From: Pseudomonas hefeiensis
GTDB lineage: Bacteria; Pseudomonadota; Gammaproteobacteria; Pseudomonadales; Pseudomonadaceae
Length of the DNA: 64,000 nt
Direction of reading: 5' to 3'
Assembly: GCF_030687835.1 (NCBI RefSeq)
Contig: NZ_CP117449.1
Location: 930,001-994,000, forward strand
Below the pieces are notes generated by a model. That model had not been told where the DNA came from and made no database searches. It saw only the letters and a program-made list of their open reading frames with translations. The position numbers were made by a program, and so were the translations under genes. Below are positions 44,401 through 53,960 of the stretch, piece after piece (the stretch's first letter is position 1; the number at the start of each line of letters is the position of its first letter).

Positions 44401-45177
44401 TCACCAATTGAACAGTTGGCGGGCGTTGGCCGTGCTGGCCTCGGCCAGTTGCTCAGGGCTGATGGTCATAATCCCCGCCAAGGCTTCGCAAATAGCCGGC
44501 AAATGCACCGGACTGTTGCGCTGGCCGGGGAACATCGCCGGAGCCATGTCCGGTGAGTCGGTTTCCAGCACCACCGCGTCCAGCGGCAGTTTCGCCAGCA
44601 CCCGGTGCATGCGCAGGGCCTGGGGCCAGGTGGCGGCGCCACCGAGGCCGAGCTTGAAACCGAGCTTGATGTATTCGCGGGCCTCTTCAAAGCTGCCAGC
44701 GAAGGCGTGGATAATCCCCCCGCGCTTGAGGTCAATGCGCTTGAGGGTGGCGATCACGGCGGCATGGCTGCGGCGCACGTGGATCAGCGCCGGCAATTGG
44801 AATTCCGCCGCCAGTTGTAGCTGCGCCTCGAACAACGCCTGCTGGCGCTCGCGGTCCAGGGTCTGGATGAAGTAGTCCAGACCGATTTCCCCCACCGCAC
44901 ACAACTGCCGATGCCCGGCCAGGCGGATCAGCCATTGGCGCAATTGCCCCAGGTCATCGGGACGATGCTGATCGAGATACACCGGATGCAGGCCCAGCGC
45001 GGCGTGCAGGTCAGGGTCGCGTTGCACCAGATCCCAAACCCGTTGCCAGTTATCCCGGTACACCCCCAGCACCACCATCTGCCGGACGCCCAAGGCGCGG
45101 CTTTCGGCCAGCAACGCCGGGCGGTCCGCGTCGAAGTCGGGGAAATCCAGATGGGTGTGGGTATCGATCAGTTCCAT
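44401..45177 (-). CDS. tatD: TatD-family metal-dependent hydrolase/DNase
   Basis: A 258-residue TIM-barrel enzyme. Metal ligands: His-x-His in IDTHTHLDFPDFDADRP, Glu in AVGEIGLDYF, His in IHVRRSHAA, His in IIHAFAGSF and Asp in LETDSPDMAP. TatD proteins have 3'-5' exonuclease and DNase activity and a suggested role in DNA repair; despite the name they are not part of the Tat translocon. It is 20 nt downstream of fruR on the same strand, so the two are likely cotranscribed. Confidence 0.93.
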   Translation of the reverse strand: MELIDTHTHLDFPDFDADRPALLAESRALGVRQMVVLGVYRDNWQRVWDLVQRDPDLHAALGLHPVYLDQHRPDDLGQLRQWLIRLAGHRQLCAVGEIGLDYFIQTLDRERQQALFEAQLQLAAEFQLPALIHVRRSHAAVIATLKRIDLKRGGIIHAFAGSFEEAREYIKLGFKLGLGGAATWPQALRMHRVLAKLPLDAVVLETDSPDMAPAMFPGQRNSPVHLPAICEALAGIMTISPEQLAEASTANARQLFNW

Positions 45178-45197
45178 GCTTCAATCCTGAAGAATGC

Positions 45198-46199
45198 TCA
45201 GCCCTGATGAATGCGCTGCTTGAACGTACGTGCGATGGCCTGTACACCGGGTTGGTAATCATCGTTTTCGATGGCGGCCAGCGCCAGCGCCAGGGCCTTG
45301 TCGGCGATCAGTTGATGCTGCTGGGACATGGCGTTGACCGGCAGCGGCAGGAAGTCCAGTAGTTGTGTATCACCAAAGGTGCCCAAACGTAGCGGGCGCG
45401 ACTTGAGCGGGAAGTCGTGCAGGGCGTCGAACACCCCTTGCAGCAGCACATAGGAGGTGGGTGATCAATGCGTCCGGCAGGTGCCCCAGTCGTGCGAGCA
45501 ATTCATCCATCAACTGGCGACCGCATTCACGGCTGAACGACTCGCCGTGCTCGATCAACACCTGGCCTTGGAATCCGGCCAGGGCTTCGTTGAACCCGGC
45601 GGTGCGTTCCTGGCCTGGCTGATGCTCAACTCGGGCCGGGCGCTGATCAGCGCGATCTGGCGGGGATTGGTTTCCAGCAGGCTACGGGTCAGTTGCAGGC
45701 TGGCCTGGCGGTCATCGCTGATCACCGAGCAGAAATGTGCAGGCTCCATCACCCGGTCGATGGCAATGATCGGGATGCCCTTGGCCTGCAACTGGCGATA
45801 ACTGTCGTCCCCGGCCGGCAGGCAACTGGCGACGATCAGCGCATCGCAGCGCCGGGCGCGGAACAGTTGCAACAGTTGTCGCTCGCTCTCGGGCGCATCG
45901 TCGGAGCTGGCGATCAGCAATTGATAGCCCCGCGCCCGGGCGCCCTGTTCCAGCAGCTTGGCGATGCGGGCGTAACTGGGGTTTTCCAGGTCCGGCAAGA
46001 TGAAGCCCAAGGTGCGGGTGTGCCGGCTGCGCAACCCGGCAGCCTGGGGGTTGGGCGTGAAGCCATGTTCCTCGACCACCGCGCGCACACGTTCGACGGT
46101 GGCGCTGCTGATGCGTTGCTGTTCGGCCTTGCCGTTGATGACATAGCTGGCGGTGGTTACGGACACACCGGCCAACTGGGCGATATCACTGAGTTTCAA
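45198..46199 (-). pseudogene. fruR: LacI-family fructose repressor FruR/Cra, with two frameshifts
   Basis: The N-terminal 190 codons read as a normal Cra/FruR: MKLSDIAQLAGVSVTTASYV helix-turn-helix, then the sugar-binding core (LGFILPDLENPSYARIAKLL). At about 45609-45610 one base is missing (AGGAA where AGGGAA is expected), so translation stops at 45555 after 214 residues. Frame is restored by one extra C near 45460 (ATCACCCACC where ATCACCACC is expected), and the remaining 83 codons (VLLQGVFDALHDF to the end) continue the family. Corrected, it would be 333 residues, the normal size. It faces away from fruBKA. Either a true pseudogene or two sequencing errors. Confidence 0.85.
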
Positions 46200-46343
46200 C
46201 CCGGTTTTCCTTGTTTTTTCGAGTATGCCCCGACAATGAGGGGCATCCTACCCGATTCAGGACGACGGTGACTGTCGCGACGGCGGCGACAAGTTGCACT
46301 TCAAGGATGAGAGATTATCGAGTAACGTGCCAATCTTTCTAGA

Positions 46344-46355
46344 TTAAACGTTTCA
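46344..46355. promoter_or_regulatory. Cra/FruR operator in front of fruB
   Basis: TTAAACGTTTCA, the same sequence as the operator reported for P. putida Cra at the fruB promoter. It lies 133 nt before the fruB ATG in the fruR-fruB divergent region. Confidence 0.88.
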
Positions 46356-46488
46356 GCAGGCGTATTTTCAAGGTTAGCAGGATTTTTTGGCCCGTCTGCC
46401 GCGATAGCGCCAAAAGCCATTCTGTAACGCTAAGCTGATTCATTCAAAACAATACCTGGCGCCAACCCGACGCCAAAAAGGAGAAAGC

Positions 46489-49353
46489 ATGCTCGAGCTC
46501 ACTCTAGAGCAGATATCCATGGCCCAGACGGCAGTGGATAAAGACGCCGCGCTGCAATTGCTCGCTGACAAACTGGTGGCCGATGGCCTGGTAGCCGAGG
46601 GTTACCTGGCCGGCTTGCAGGCTCGCGAGGCCCAGGGCTCGACTTTTCTTGGCCAAGGTATTGCCATCCCCCACGGCACCCCGCAAACCCGCGATCTTGT
46701 TTACTCCACCGGGGTGCGTTTGCTGCAGTTCCCCGACGGCGTGGACTGGGGCGACGGGCAGATCGTTTACCTGGCGATCGGTATCGCGGCCAAGTCCGAC
46801 GAACACTTGCGTCTGCTGCAACTGCTGACCCGCGCCCTCGGCGAGACGGACCTGGGCCAGGCCCTGCGCCGCGCAGGTTCGGCCGAAGCGCTGTTGAAGC
46901 TGCTGCAAGGCGCGCCACAGGAGCTGGCTCTGGATGCACAAATGATTGGCCTCGGCGTGTCGGCCGACGATTTCGAAGAGTTGGTCTGGCGCGGCGCCCG
47001 TCTGCTGCGCCAGGCCGATTGTGTGAGCAACGGCTTTGCTGGCGTGTTGCAGCAGGTCGAGGCGTTGCCATTGGGCGATGGTCTGTGGTGGCTGCACAGC
47101 GAACAGACCGTCAAACGCCCGGGCCTGGCCTTCGTCACGCCGGACAAGCCCATCCGTTATCTCGGTCAGCCATTGAGCGGTCTGTTCTGTCTCGCCAGCC
47201 TCGGCGAGGCGCACCAGGCTTTGCTCGAACGGCTCTGCGCGTTGTTGATCGAAGGCCGCGGCCATGAACTGGGCCGCGCCACCAGCAGCCGCAAGGTGCT
47301 GGAAGTGTTGGGCGGCGAACTGCCCGCCGACTGGCCCAGCGCGCGCATCGGCCTGGCCAATGCCCACGGCTTGCATGCGCGCCCGGCGAAGATCCTCGCG
47401 CAACTGGCGAAAAGCTTCGAAGGCGAGATCCGCGTGCGCATCGTCGACGGCCAGGACAGCGCCGTGTCGGTCAAGAGCCTGAGCAAATTGCTAAGCCTGG
47501 GAGCCCGTCGGGGTCAGGTGCTGGAGTTCATCGCCGAACCCGGCATCGCCGCCGACGCCTTGCCGGCCCTGTTGGCCGCGATCGAGGAAGGCCTTGGCGA
47601 GGAAGTCGAGCCGCTGCCGCCACCGAGTGCGCCACAGCAAACCACTATGGCCGAAGTTGCCAGCGTCATGCTGGCGCCCGAGTCCGGCAGCCTGATCCAG
47701 GCCGTTGCCGCGGCCCCGGGCATTGCCATCGGCCCGGCTCACATCCAGGTGTTGCAGGCCATCGATTATCCGCTGCGCGGCGAGTCGGCGGCCATCGAGC
47801 GTGAGCGCCTGCAAAACGCCTTGAACCAGGTGCGCCGCGATATCGAAGGTCTGGTCGAACGCGCCAAGTCCAAGGCCATCCGCGAAATCTTTATCACCCA
47901 TCAGGAGATGCTCGACGATCCGGCGCTGACCGACGAAGTCGACACCCGATTGAAGCTGGGCGAGAGTGCGCAAGCGGCATGGATGGGCGTGATCGAAGCC
48001 GCCGCCAAAGAACAGGAGGCGTTGCAGGACGCACTGCTCGCCGAACGTGCCGCCGACCTGCGGGACGTCGGTCGGCGTGTGCTGGCGCAATTGTGCGGCG
48101 TCGAAACCCCGAGCGAACCCGAGCAACCTTACATTCTGGTGATGGACGAGGTGGGCCCGTCCGACGTCGCCCGTCTGGATCCCGCCCGCGTGGCGGGGAT
48201 TCTCACCGCGCGTGGCGGCGCCACCGCCCACAGCGCCATCGTCGCCCGGGCCCTGGGTATCCCGGCGCTGGTGGGGGCCGGTGCGGCGGTGCTGCTGCTG
48301 GCGCCGGGCACTTCACTGTTGCTGGACGGCCAGCGCGGTCGCCTGCACGTGGACCCCGACGCGGCCACGCTGCAACGGGCCACCGAAGAGCGCGACACCC
48401 GCGAGCAACGTCTCAAGGTGGCCGCTGAACAACGTCATCAACCGGCGCTGACCCGTGACGGTCATGCCGTGGAAGTGTTCGCCAACATTGGCGAGAGCGC
48501 CGGTGTCACCAGTGCGGTGGAGCAGGGGGCCGAAGGCATTGGCCTGCTGCGCACCGAACTGATTTTCATGGCTCACACCCAGGCCCCGGATGAAGCGACT
48601 CAGGAAGCCGAATACCGCAAGGTGCTCGATGGCCTGGCCGGTCGCCCGCTGGTGGTACGCACCCTCGATGTGGGCGGCGACAAACCGCTGCCGTACTGGC
48701 CGATCGCGAAAGAGGAGAACCCGTTCCTCGGCGTGCGTGGCATTCGTCTGACCTTGCAACGTCCGCAGATCATGGAAGCGCAATTGCGCGCCTTGTTGCG
48801 TTCTGCCGACAACCGTCCGTTGCGGATCATGTTCCCGATGGTGGGCAGCGTCGATGAGTGGCGCCAGGCCCGGGACATGACCGAGCGCCTGCGCCTGGAG
48901 ATCCCGGTGGCCGACCTGCAACTGGGCATCATGATCGAGGTGCCATCCGCTGCACTGCTGGCGCCGGTGCTTGCCAAGGAAGTCGACTTCTTCAGCGTCG
49001 GTACCAACGACCTGACCCAATACACCTTGGCCATCGACCGCGGTCACCCAACCCTTTCGGCCCAGGCTGACGGCCTGCACCCGGCGGTGCTGCAACTGAT
49101 CGACATCACCGTGCGTGCCGCCCATGCTCATGGCAAGTGGGTCGGTGTGTGCGGTGAGCTGGCGGCCGACCCGTTGGCGGTGCCGGTGCTGGTGGGCCTG
49201 GGGGTGGATGAGCTGAGCGTTTCGGCCCGCAGCATTGCCGAAGTCAAGGCGCGGGTGCGCGAAGTGAGCCTGGCGCAGGTAAAAATCCTGGCCCAAGAGG
49301 CCTTGGCCGTGGGCAGCGCCAATGACGTGCGCGCATTAGTGGAGGCGCTGTAA
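46489..49353 (+). CDS. fruB: Fructose PTS multiphosphoryl transfer protein (EIIA-HPr-EI)
   Basis: A 954-residue soluble protein that carries phosphate from PEP to the fructose permease. EIIA at about residues 1-145 with His62 in GIAIPHGTPQTRD; a linker of about 130 residues; HPr at about 282-370 with His296 in NAHGLHARPAKILAQLAKSF; Enzyme I from about 410 to the end, with His581 in ARGGATAHSAIVARALGIPA and the PEP-binding GVRGIRLTL region. It starts at an ATG with AAGGAGA upstream. It overlaps fruK by one base (TAATG). Repressed by FruR through the site at 46344. Confidence 0.97.
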   Translation: MLELTLEQISMAQTAVDKDAALQLLADKLVADGLVAEGYLAGLQAREAQGSTFLGQGIAIPHGTPQTRDLVYSTGVRLLQFPDGVDWGDGQIVYLAIGIAAKSDEHLRLLQLLTRALGETDLGQALRRAGSAEALLKLLQGAPQELALDAQMIGLGVSADDFEELVWRGARLLRQADCVSNGFAGVLQQVEALPLGDGLWWLHSEQTVKRPGLAFVTPDKPIRYLGQPLSGLFCLASLGEAHQALLERLCALLIEGRGHELGRATSSRKVLEVLGGELPADWPSARIGLANAHGLHARPAKILAQLAKSFEGEIRVRIVDGQDSAVSVKSLSKLLSLGARRGQVLEFIAEPGIAADALPALLAAIEEGLGEEVEPLPPPSAPQQTTMAEVASVMLAPESGSLIQAVAAAPGIAIGPAHIQVLQAIDYPLRGESAAIERERLQNALNQVRRDIEGLVERAKSKAIREIFITHQEMLDDPALTDEVDTRLKLGESAQAAWMGVIEAAAKEQEALQDALLAERAADLRDVGRRVLAQLCGVETPSEPEQPYILVMDEVGPSDVARLDPARVAGILTARGGATAHSAIVARALGIPALVGAGAAVLLLAPGTSLLLDGQRGRLHVDPDAATLQRATEERDTREQRLKVAAEQRHQPALTRDGHAVEVFANIGESAGVTSAVEQGAEGIGLLRTELIFMAHTQAPDEATQEAEYRKVLDGLAGRPLVVRTLDVGGDKPLPYWPIAKEENPFLGVRGIRLTLQRPQIMEAQLRALLRSADNRPLRIMFPMVGSVDEWRQARDMTERLRLEIPVADLQLGIMIEVPSAALLAPVLAKEVDFFSVGTNDLTQYTLAIDRGHPTLSAQADGLHPAVLQLIDITVRAAHAHGKWVGVCGELAADPLAVPVLVGLGVDELSVSARSIAEVKARVREVSLAQVKILAQEALAVGSANDVRALVEAL

Positions 49354-50294
49354 TGGCCAAGATCCTTACCTTGACCCTCAACCCGGCGCTTGACCTCACG
49401 GTGCAACTGGCGCGCCTGGAGCCTGGTCAGGTCAACCGCAGCGATGCCATGCACAGCCACGCCGCTGGCAAGGGCGTGAACGTGGCCCAGGTGCTGGCTG
49501 ACCTCGGCCACACCCTGACCGTCAGTGGCTTTCTCGGTGCAGACAACGCCCAGGCGTTCGAAACGCTGTTCACCCAGCGCGGTTTTGTCGACGCCTTTAT
49601 CCGCGTCCCGGGAGAGACCCGCAGCAACATCAAGCTGGCCGAGCAGGACGGACGCATCACTGACCTCAACGGTCCAGGCCCGGTGGTTGATGACGTCGCA
49701 CAGCAAGCGTTGCTTGAGCGACTGGAACAAATCGCCCCGGACCACGATGTCGTGGTGGTGGCGGGCAGCCTGCCCCGAGGTGTCAGCCCGCAATGGTTGC
49801 GGGACTTGATCACTCGCTTGAAGGAATTGGGCTTGAACGTGGCCCTCGACACCAGCGGCGAAGCCTTGCGCGTCGCCCTCGCGGCGGGGCCGTGGCTGAT
49901 CAAGCCAAACACCGAGGAACTGGCCGATGCGCTGGGTTGCGACGTGGTGAGCGAATTTGCCCAGGCTGAAGCGGCGCAACGATTGCACGCCCAAGGCATC
50001 GAGCATGTGGTGATTTCCCACGGCGCCGACGGCGTGAACTGGTTCAGTGTCGGTTCGGCGCTGCATGCCTCACCGCCCAGCGTCACTGTCGCCAGCACCG
50101 TGGGGGCCGGCGATTCGCTGCTGGCCGGCATGCTGCATGGCCTGCTCAACGCCGATACGCCGCAGCAGACCCTGCGCACCGCCACGGCCATCGCCGCCAT
50201 GGCCGTGACGCAGATCGGTTTTGGCATCCATGACACCGCGTTGCTGGCGTCGCTTGAACAGGGCGTGCGCGTGCGCCCCCTGACAGAACAATAA
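49353..50294 (+). CDS. fruK: 1-phosphofructokinase
   Basis: A 313-residue PfkB-family sugar kinase making fructose-1,6-bisphosphate from fructose-1-phosphate, the PTS product. N-terminal ILTLTLNPALDLTVQLARLE, HAAGKGVNVAQVLADLG for substrate binding, and the C-terminal TVGAGDSLLAGMLHGL with the catalytic Asp. Start overlaps the fruB stop. Fructose-1-phosphate is also the known Cra inducer, so FruK sets the signal level. Confidence 0.97.
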   Translation: MAKILTLTLNPALDLTVQLARLEPGQVNRSDAMHSHAAGKGVNVAQVLADLGHTLTVSGFLGADNAQAFETLFTQRGFVDAFIRVPGETRSNIKLAEQDGRITDLNGPGPVVDDVAQQALLERLEQIAPDHDVVVVAGSLPRGVSPQWLRDLITRLKELGLNVALDTSGEALRVALAAGPWLIKPNTEELADALGCDVVSEFAQAEAAQRLHAQGIEHVVISHGADGVNWFSVGSALHASPPSVTVASTVGAGDSLLAGMLHGLLNADTPQQTLRTATAIAAMAVTQIGFGIHDTALLASLEQGVRVRPLTEQ

Positions 50295-50308
50295 GAGGGT
50301 TCGCAAGA

Positions 50309-52051
50309 ATGAAATTAGCCATTGTGACGGCCTGCCCGAACGGCATGGTCACCAGTGTGTTGTGCGCCCGCCTGCTGGACGCGGCGGCCCAGCGCCAGGG
50401 GTGGAGCACCAGCGTGGAAGTCCATGACGCGGCTCATCCTGAACGCCAATTGTCGGCCGCGACCCTCGAAGCGGCTGAGTGGGTTTTGTTGGTTGCCAGC
50501 GGCCCGGTGGACCTGTCGCGGTTCGTCGGCAAACGTCTGTTTCGCAGCACCCCGGCCCAGGCCCTGCAAGACGTTGACTCGTTGCTGCGCCGTGGCGCCG
50601 AAGAGGCTGAAGTGTTGGTCGAATCCGAGGTGCTGGAGCAGACGCCGGCGGTCTCGGCTGAGCGCGCCCCGCGCCTGGTCGCCATCACCGCGTGTCCGAC
50701 TGGCGTCGCTCACACGTTCATGGCCGCCGAGGCGTTGCAGCAAGCAGCGAAGAAACTCGGTTACGACCTGCAAGTGGAGACCCAGGGTTCGGTGGGGGCT
50801 CGCAACCCGCTGAGTGCCGAGGCTATCGCCGCGGCCGACGTGGTGCTGCTGGCCACCGACATCGAAGTCGCCACCGAGCGTTTTGCCGGCAAGAAAATCT
50901 ATCGCTGCGGCACCGGCGTCGCCTTGAAACAGGCCGAAGCCACGCTGAACAAGGCGCTTGCCGAAGGCCGCCAGGAAAGCGCCTCGGGCGCTGGCAGCGC
51001 TGCGGCAAAAGCGGAGAAGACCGGCGTCTATAAGCACCTGCTGACCGGCGTGTCGTTCATGTTGCCAATGGTGGTGGCCGGTGGTCTGTTGATCGCCTTG
51101 TCGTTCGTGTTTGGCATTACCGCGTTCAAGGAACCCGGCACGCTGGCGGCGGCGCTGATGCAGATCGGCGGCGACACCGCGTTCAAACTGATGGTGCCGT
51201 TGCTGGCCGGCTACATCGCCTATTCCATCGCCGACCGTCCTGGCCTGGCGCCCGGCATGATCGGCGGGATGCTGGCAAGCACCTTGGGCGCGGGGTTCAT
51301 CGGCGGGATCATCGCCGGTTTCCTGGCCGGTTACGCCGCCAAGGCGATCAACCGCTACGCGCGTCTGCCCCAGAGCCTGGAAGCGCTCAAGCCGATCCTG
51401 ATCATCCCGCTGCTGGCGAGCCTGTTTACCGGTCTGGTGATGATCTACATCGTCGGCAAGCCGGTGGCGGGCATGCTGGATGGCTTGACCCATTTCCTCG
51501 ACAGCATGGGCACCACCAACGCGATCCTGCTGGGTGTTTTGCTGGGGGCGATGATGTGTGTCGACCTTGGCGGGCCGATCAACAAGGCCGCCTATGCATT
51601 TTCGGTGGGGCTGCTGGCATCGCAAAGTTATGCACCGATGGCGGCGGCCATGGCCGCAGGCATGGTGCCGCCGATTGGCCTGGGCATCGCCACCTTTATC
51701 GCCCGCCGCAAGTTTGCCCAGACCGAACGCGAGGCCGGTAAAGCGGCGCTGGTGCTCGGGCTGTGCTTCATTTCCGAAGGGGCGATTCCGTTCGCCGCCA
51801 AGGACCCGTTGCGGGTGATCCCGGCCAGCATCGCCGGCGGTGCGCTGACCGGTGCGCTGTCGATGTACTTCGGCTGCAAACTCATGGCGCCCCACGGTGG
51901 CCTGTTCGTGATGCTGATCCCCAACGCCATTAACCATGCGTTGTTGTATTTGCTGGCGATCGTGGCGGGAAGTCTGCTGACGGCGGTGTCCTATGCGCTG
52001 CTCAAGCGGCCGGAAGTCGTGGAGATGGCGCTGGAGCCGGCCAAGGCCTGA
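50309..52051 (+). CDS. fruA: PTS fructose permease EIIBC
   Basis: A 580-residue inner-membrane transporter. Two EIIB-like domains occur in tandem: an N-terminal one with Cys9 (IVTACPNGMVTS, probably degenerate as in E. coli FruA) and a second with the active Cys129 (AITACPTGVAHTFMAAEALQ). From about residue 240 the EIIC domain spans the membrane (about 8-10 helices), with GAMMCVDLGGPINKAAYAF in the substrate-binding region. Third gene of fruBKA. Confidence 0.97.
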   Translation: MKLAIVTACPNGMVTSVLCARLLDAAAQRQGWSTSVEVHDAAHPERQLSAATLEAAEWVLLVASGPVDLSRFVGKRLFRSTPAQALQDVDSLLRRGAEEAEVLVESEVLEQTPAVSAERAPRLVAITACPTGVAHTFMAAEALQQAAKKLGYDLQVETQGSVGARNPLSAEAIAAADVVLLATDIEVATERFAGKKIYRCGTGVALKQAEATLNKALAEGRQESASGAGSAAAKAEKTGVYKHLLTGVSFMLPMVVAGGLLIALSFVFGITAFKEPGTLAAALMQIGGDTAFKLMVPLLAGYIAYSIADRPGLAPGMIGGMLASTLGAGFIGGIIAGFLAGYAAKAINRYARLPQSLEALKPILIIPLLASLFTGLVMIYIVGKPVAGMLDGLTHFLDSMGTTNAILLGVLLGAMMCVDLGGPINKAAYAFSVGLLASQSYAPMAAAMAAGMVPPIGLGIATFIARRKFAQTEREAGKAALVLGLCFISEGAIPFAAKDPLRVIPASIAGGALTGALSMYFGCKLMAPHGGLFVMLIPNAINHALLYLLAIVAGSLLTAVSYALLKRPEVVEMALEPAKA

Positions 52052-52079
52052 CCACTTTAGTTTGAACAATGAAAATTCC

Positions 52080-52170
52080 CTGTGGGAGCGAGCCTGCTCG
52101 CGATAGCGGTGTATCAGTCGACAATGGGTCGCCAGACACTCTGCAATCGCGAGCAGGCTCGCTCCCACAG
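52080..52170. repeat. REPIN-type palindromic doublet, copy 5
   Basis: CTGTGGGAGCGAGCCTGCTC at the left, inverted at the right ending GCTCCCACAG. Located after fruA and before the PhoD-like gene. Confidence 0.92.
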
Positions 52171-52251
52171 TGGTTTTGGGGTGTTCACAAGATCCCTGTC
52201 ACACCCGATTAACACGACCATGCTTAAGTTTTCCCTTTTAGGGGAAACACC

Positions 52252-53793
52252 ATGAGCGAATTCGACCTGGGCCGTCGCCGTGTGATGCAAGCCGTGGGTG
52301 CGGGGTTGTTGTTGCCGGGGCTGGCGCCGGCGGTGATTGCCTCGGTCAAGGATCGCCCGGTGCTCACCGATGGCGTGCAGTCTGGCGATTTGCAGGGCGA
52401 CCGGGCGATGATCTGGAGCCGCTGCGACCGCCCGGCCCGGATGGTGGTGGAGTGGGACACCCGCAGCCAGTTGCCCAACCCGCGGCGTTTCGTCTCACCA
52501 CTGGCCGACAGCCGCAGCGATTTTACCGCCCGGGTTGAACTCACCGGACTGCCGGCCGACCAGGCGATTTTCTACCGGGTGCATTTTGAAGATGCCCAAA
52601 GTGGCGTAGCCAGTGAACCCTGGTTGGGTCACCTGCGTAGCGTGCCGCAGTTCAAACGCAACATCCGGTTTGTCTGGAGCGGCGATACCGTCGGCCAAGG
52701 CTTCGGCATCAACCCGGACATCGGCGGCATGCGCATCTACGAAGCCATGCGCCTGCGCCTGCCGGATTTTTTTATCCACAGTGGCGACACCATTTACGCT
52801 GACGGTCCGGTGCCGGCCCAGATCACCACCGAAGGCGGGCGCATCTGGCGCAACCTCACCACTGAAGCCAAGAGCAAGGTCGCCGAGACCCTGGACGAAT
52901 ATCGTGGCAACTACCGCTACAACCTGATGGACGAGAACGTGCGCCGCTTCAACGCCCAAGTGCCGCAGATCTGGCAATGGGACGACCATGAGGTGGTCAA
53001 CAACTGGTCGCCGGGCAAGCAACTGGATGAACGCTACCAGACCAAGGATATCCACAGCCTTGTGGGCCGTGCGCGGCAGGCCTGGCTGGAATACGCCCCC
53101 ATGCGCTTGCAGAAGGCCGACGCAGGCGCACGGATCTACCGCAAGCTCGCTTACGGGCCGATGCTGGATGTGTTCGTGCTGGACATGCGCAGCTACCGCG
53201 AAGCCAACGACGCCAACCTCGGCGGGGCCAAGCCCTTTCTCGGTCGGGAGCAGTTGGACTGGCTCAAGGGCGAATTGAAGCAGTCCCGTGCCCAGTGGAA
53301 AGTCATTGCCGCCGACATGCCCATCGGCCTGGGAGTGCCCGACGGCGAAGTCAGTCCCGGCGTGCCACGCTGGGAAGCGGTGGCCAACGGTGATCCGGGG
53401 CCGGCCCAGGGCCGTGAACTGGAGATCGCCGAGTTGCTCGGCTACCTGCGCAAGCATCAGGTGCGCAACTACGTCTGGCTCACCGCTGACGTGCACTATT
53501 GCGCCGCCCATCACTACCATCCGGAACAGGCCGCGTTCCAGGAATTCGAACCCTTCTGGGAGTTCGTCGCCGGGCCGTTGAACGCCGGCAGCTTCGGGCC
53601 CAATCCTCTGGACAAGACGTTCGGCCCCGAAGTGGTGTTCCACAAAGCCCCCCCGACCCAGAACACGTCGCCGTTTGCCGGGTACCAGTTCTTTGGCGAG
53701 GTGAACATCGACGGCCAGAGCGGGGAGATGAGCGTGGTGTTGCGGGACTTGGAAGGCCTGGCTGTGTTCGAGAAGAAGTTGCAGCCGGTTTGA
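52252..53793 (+). CDS. PhoD-like alkaline phosphatase, Tat-exported
   Basis: A 513-residue metallophosphoesterase. The N-terminus carries a twin-arginine signal (LGRRRVMQAVGAGLLLPGLA), so export is by Tat. A fibronectin-like PhoD_N domain follows (about residues 38-130, GVQSGDLQGDRAMIWSR), then the catalytic domain with FVWSGDTVGQG, FFIHSGDTIYADGP, WQWDDHEVVNNW and WLTADVHYCAAHHY, which supply metal ligands. PhoD enzymes are phosphodiesterase/monoesterases using Ca and Fe. The true substrate is unknown. No clear Pho box was seen upstream. Confidence 0.9.
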   Translation: MSEFDLGRRRVMQAVGAGLLLPGLAPAVIASVKDRPVLTDGVQSGDLQGDRAMIWSRCDRPARMVVEWDTRSQLPNPRRFVSPLADSRSDFTARVELTGLPADQAIFYRVHFEDAQSGVASEPWLGHLRSVPQFKRNIRFVWSGDTVGQGFGINPDIGGMRIYEAMRLRLPDFFIHSGDTIYADGPVPAQITTEGGRIWRNLTTEAKSKVAETLDEYRGNYRYNLMDENVRRFNAQVPQIWQWDDHEVVNNWSPGKQLDERYQTKDIHSLVGRARQAWLEYAPMRLQKADAGARIYRKLAYGPMLDVFVLDMRSYREANDANLGGAKPFLGREQLDWLKGELKQSRAQWKVIAADMPIGLGVPDGEVSPGVPRWEAVANGDPGPAQGRELEIAELLGYLRKHQVRNYVWLTADVHYCAAHHYHPEQAAFQEFEPFWEFVAGPLNAGSFGPNPLDKTFGPEVVFHKAPPTQNTSPFAGYQFFGEVNIDGQSGEMSVVLRDLEGLAVFEKKLQPV

Positions 53794-53813
53794 CTGTTGG
53801 TCCGCGCCAGGAA

Positions 53814-53938
53814 CCTCTGTGGGAGAAGCCTCTGTGGGAGAGGCTTCTGTGGGAGCAAAGCTTGCTCGCGATGGCGGTATATCTGTCTAGAAATGGCTAC
53901 TGACAGTCCGCCATCGCGAGCAAGCTTTGCTCCCACAG
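53814..53938. repeat. REPIN copy 6 with two extra tandem half-motifs
   Basis: The main palindromic doublet covers 53847-53938 (CTGTGGGAGCAAAGCTTGCT with inverted partner). In front of it the motif CTGTGGGAG occurs twice more at an exact 15-bp spacing (53817, 53832, 53847), each unit ending in a variable AGAAGCCT or AGAGGCTT tail. This short tandem array may come from slippage or repeated insertion at the left arm. Confidence 0.9.
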
Positions 53939-53960
53939 GGGTACTAAAGATGGGCGTTTG

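Noticed and set aside
45370..45561. A 63-codon frame inside fruR taken as a separate small gene
   Set aside because: Its sequence (HGESFSRECGRQLMDELLAR) is the middle part of FruR exposed by the frameshifts, not an independent gene.
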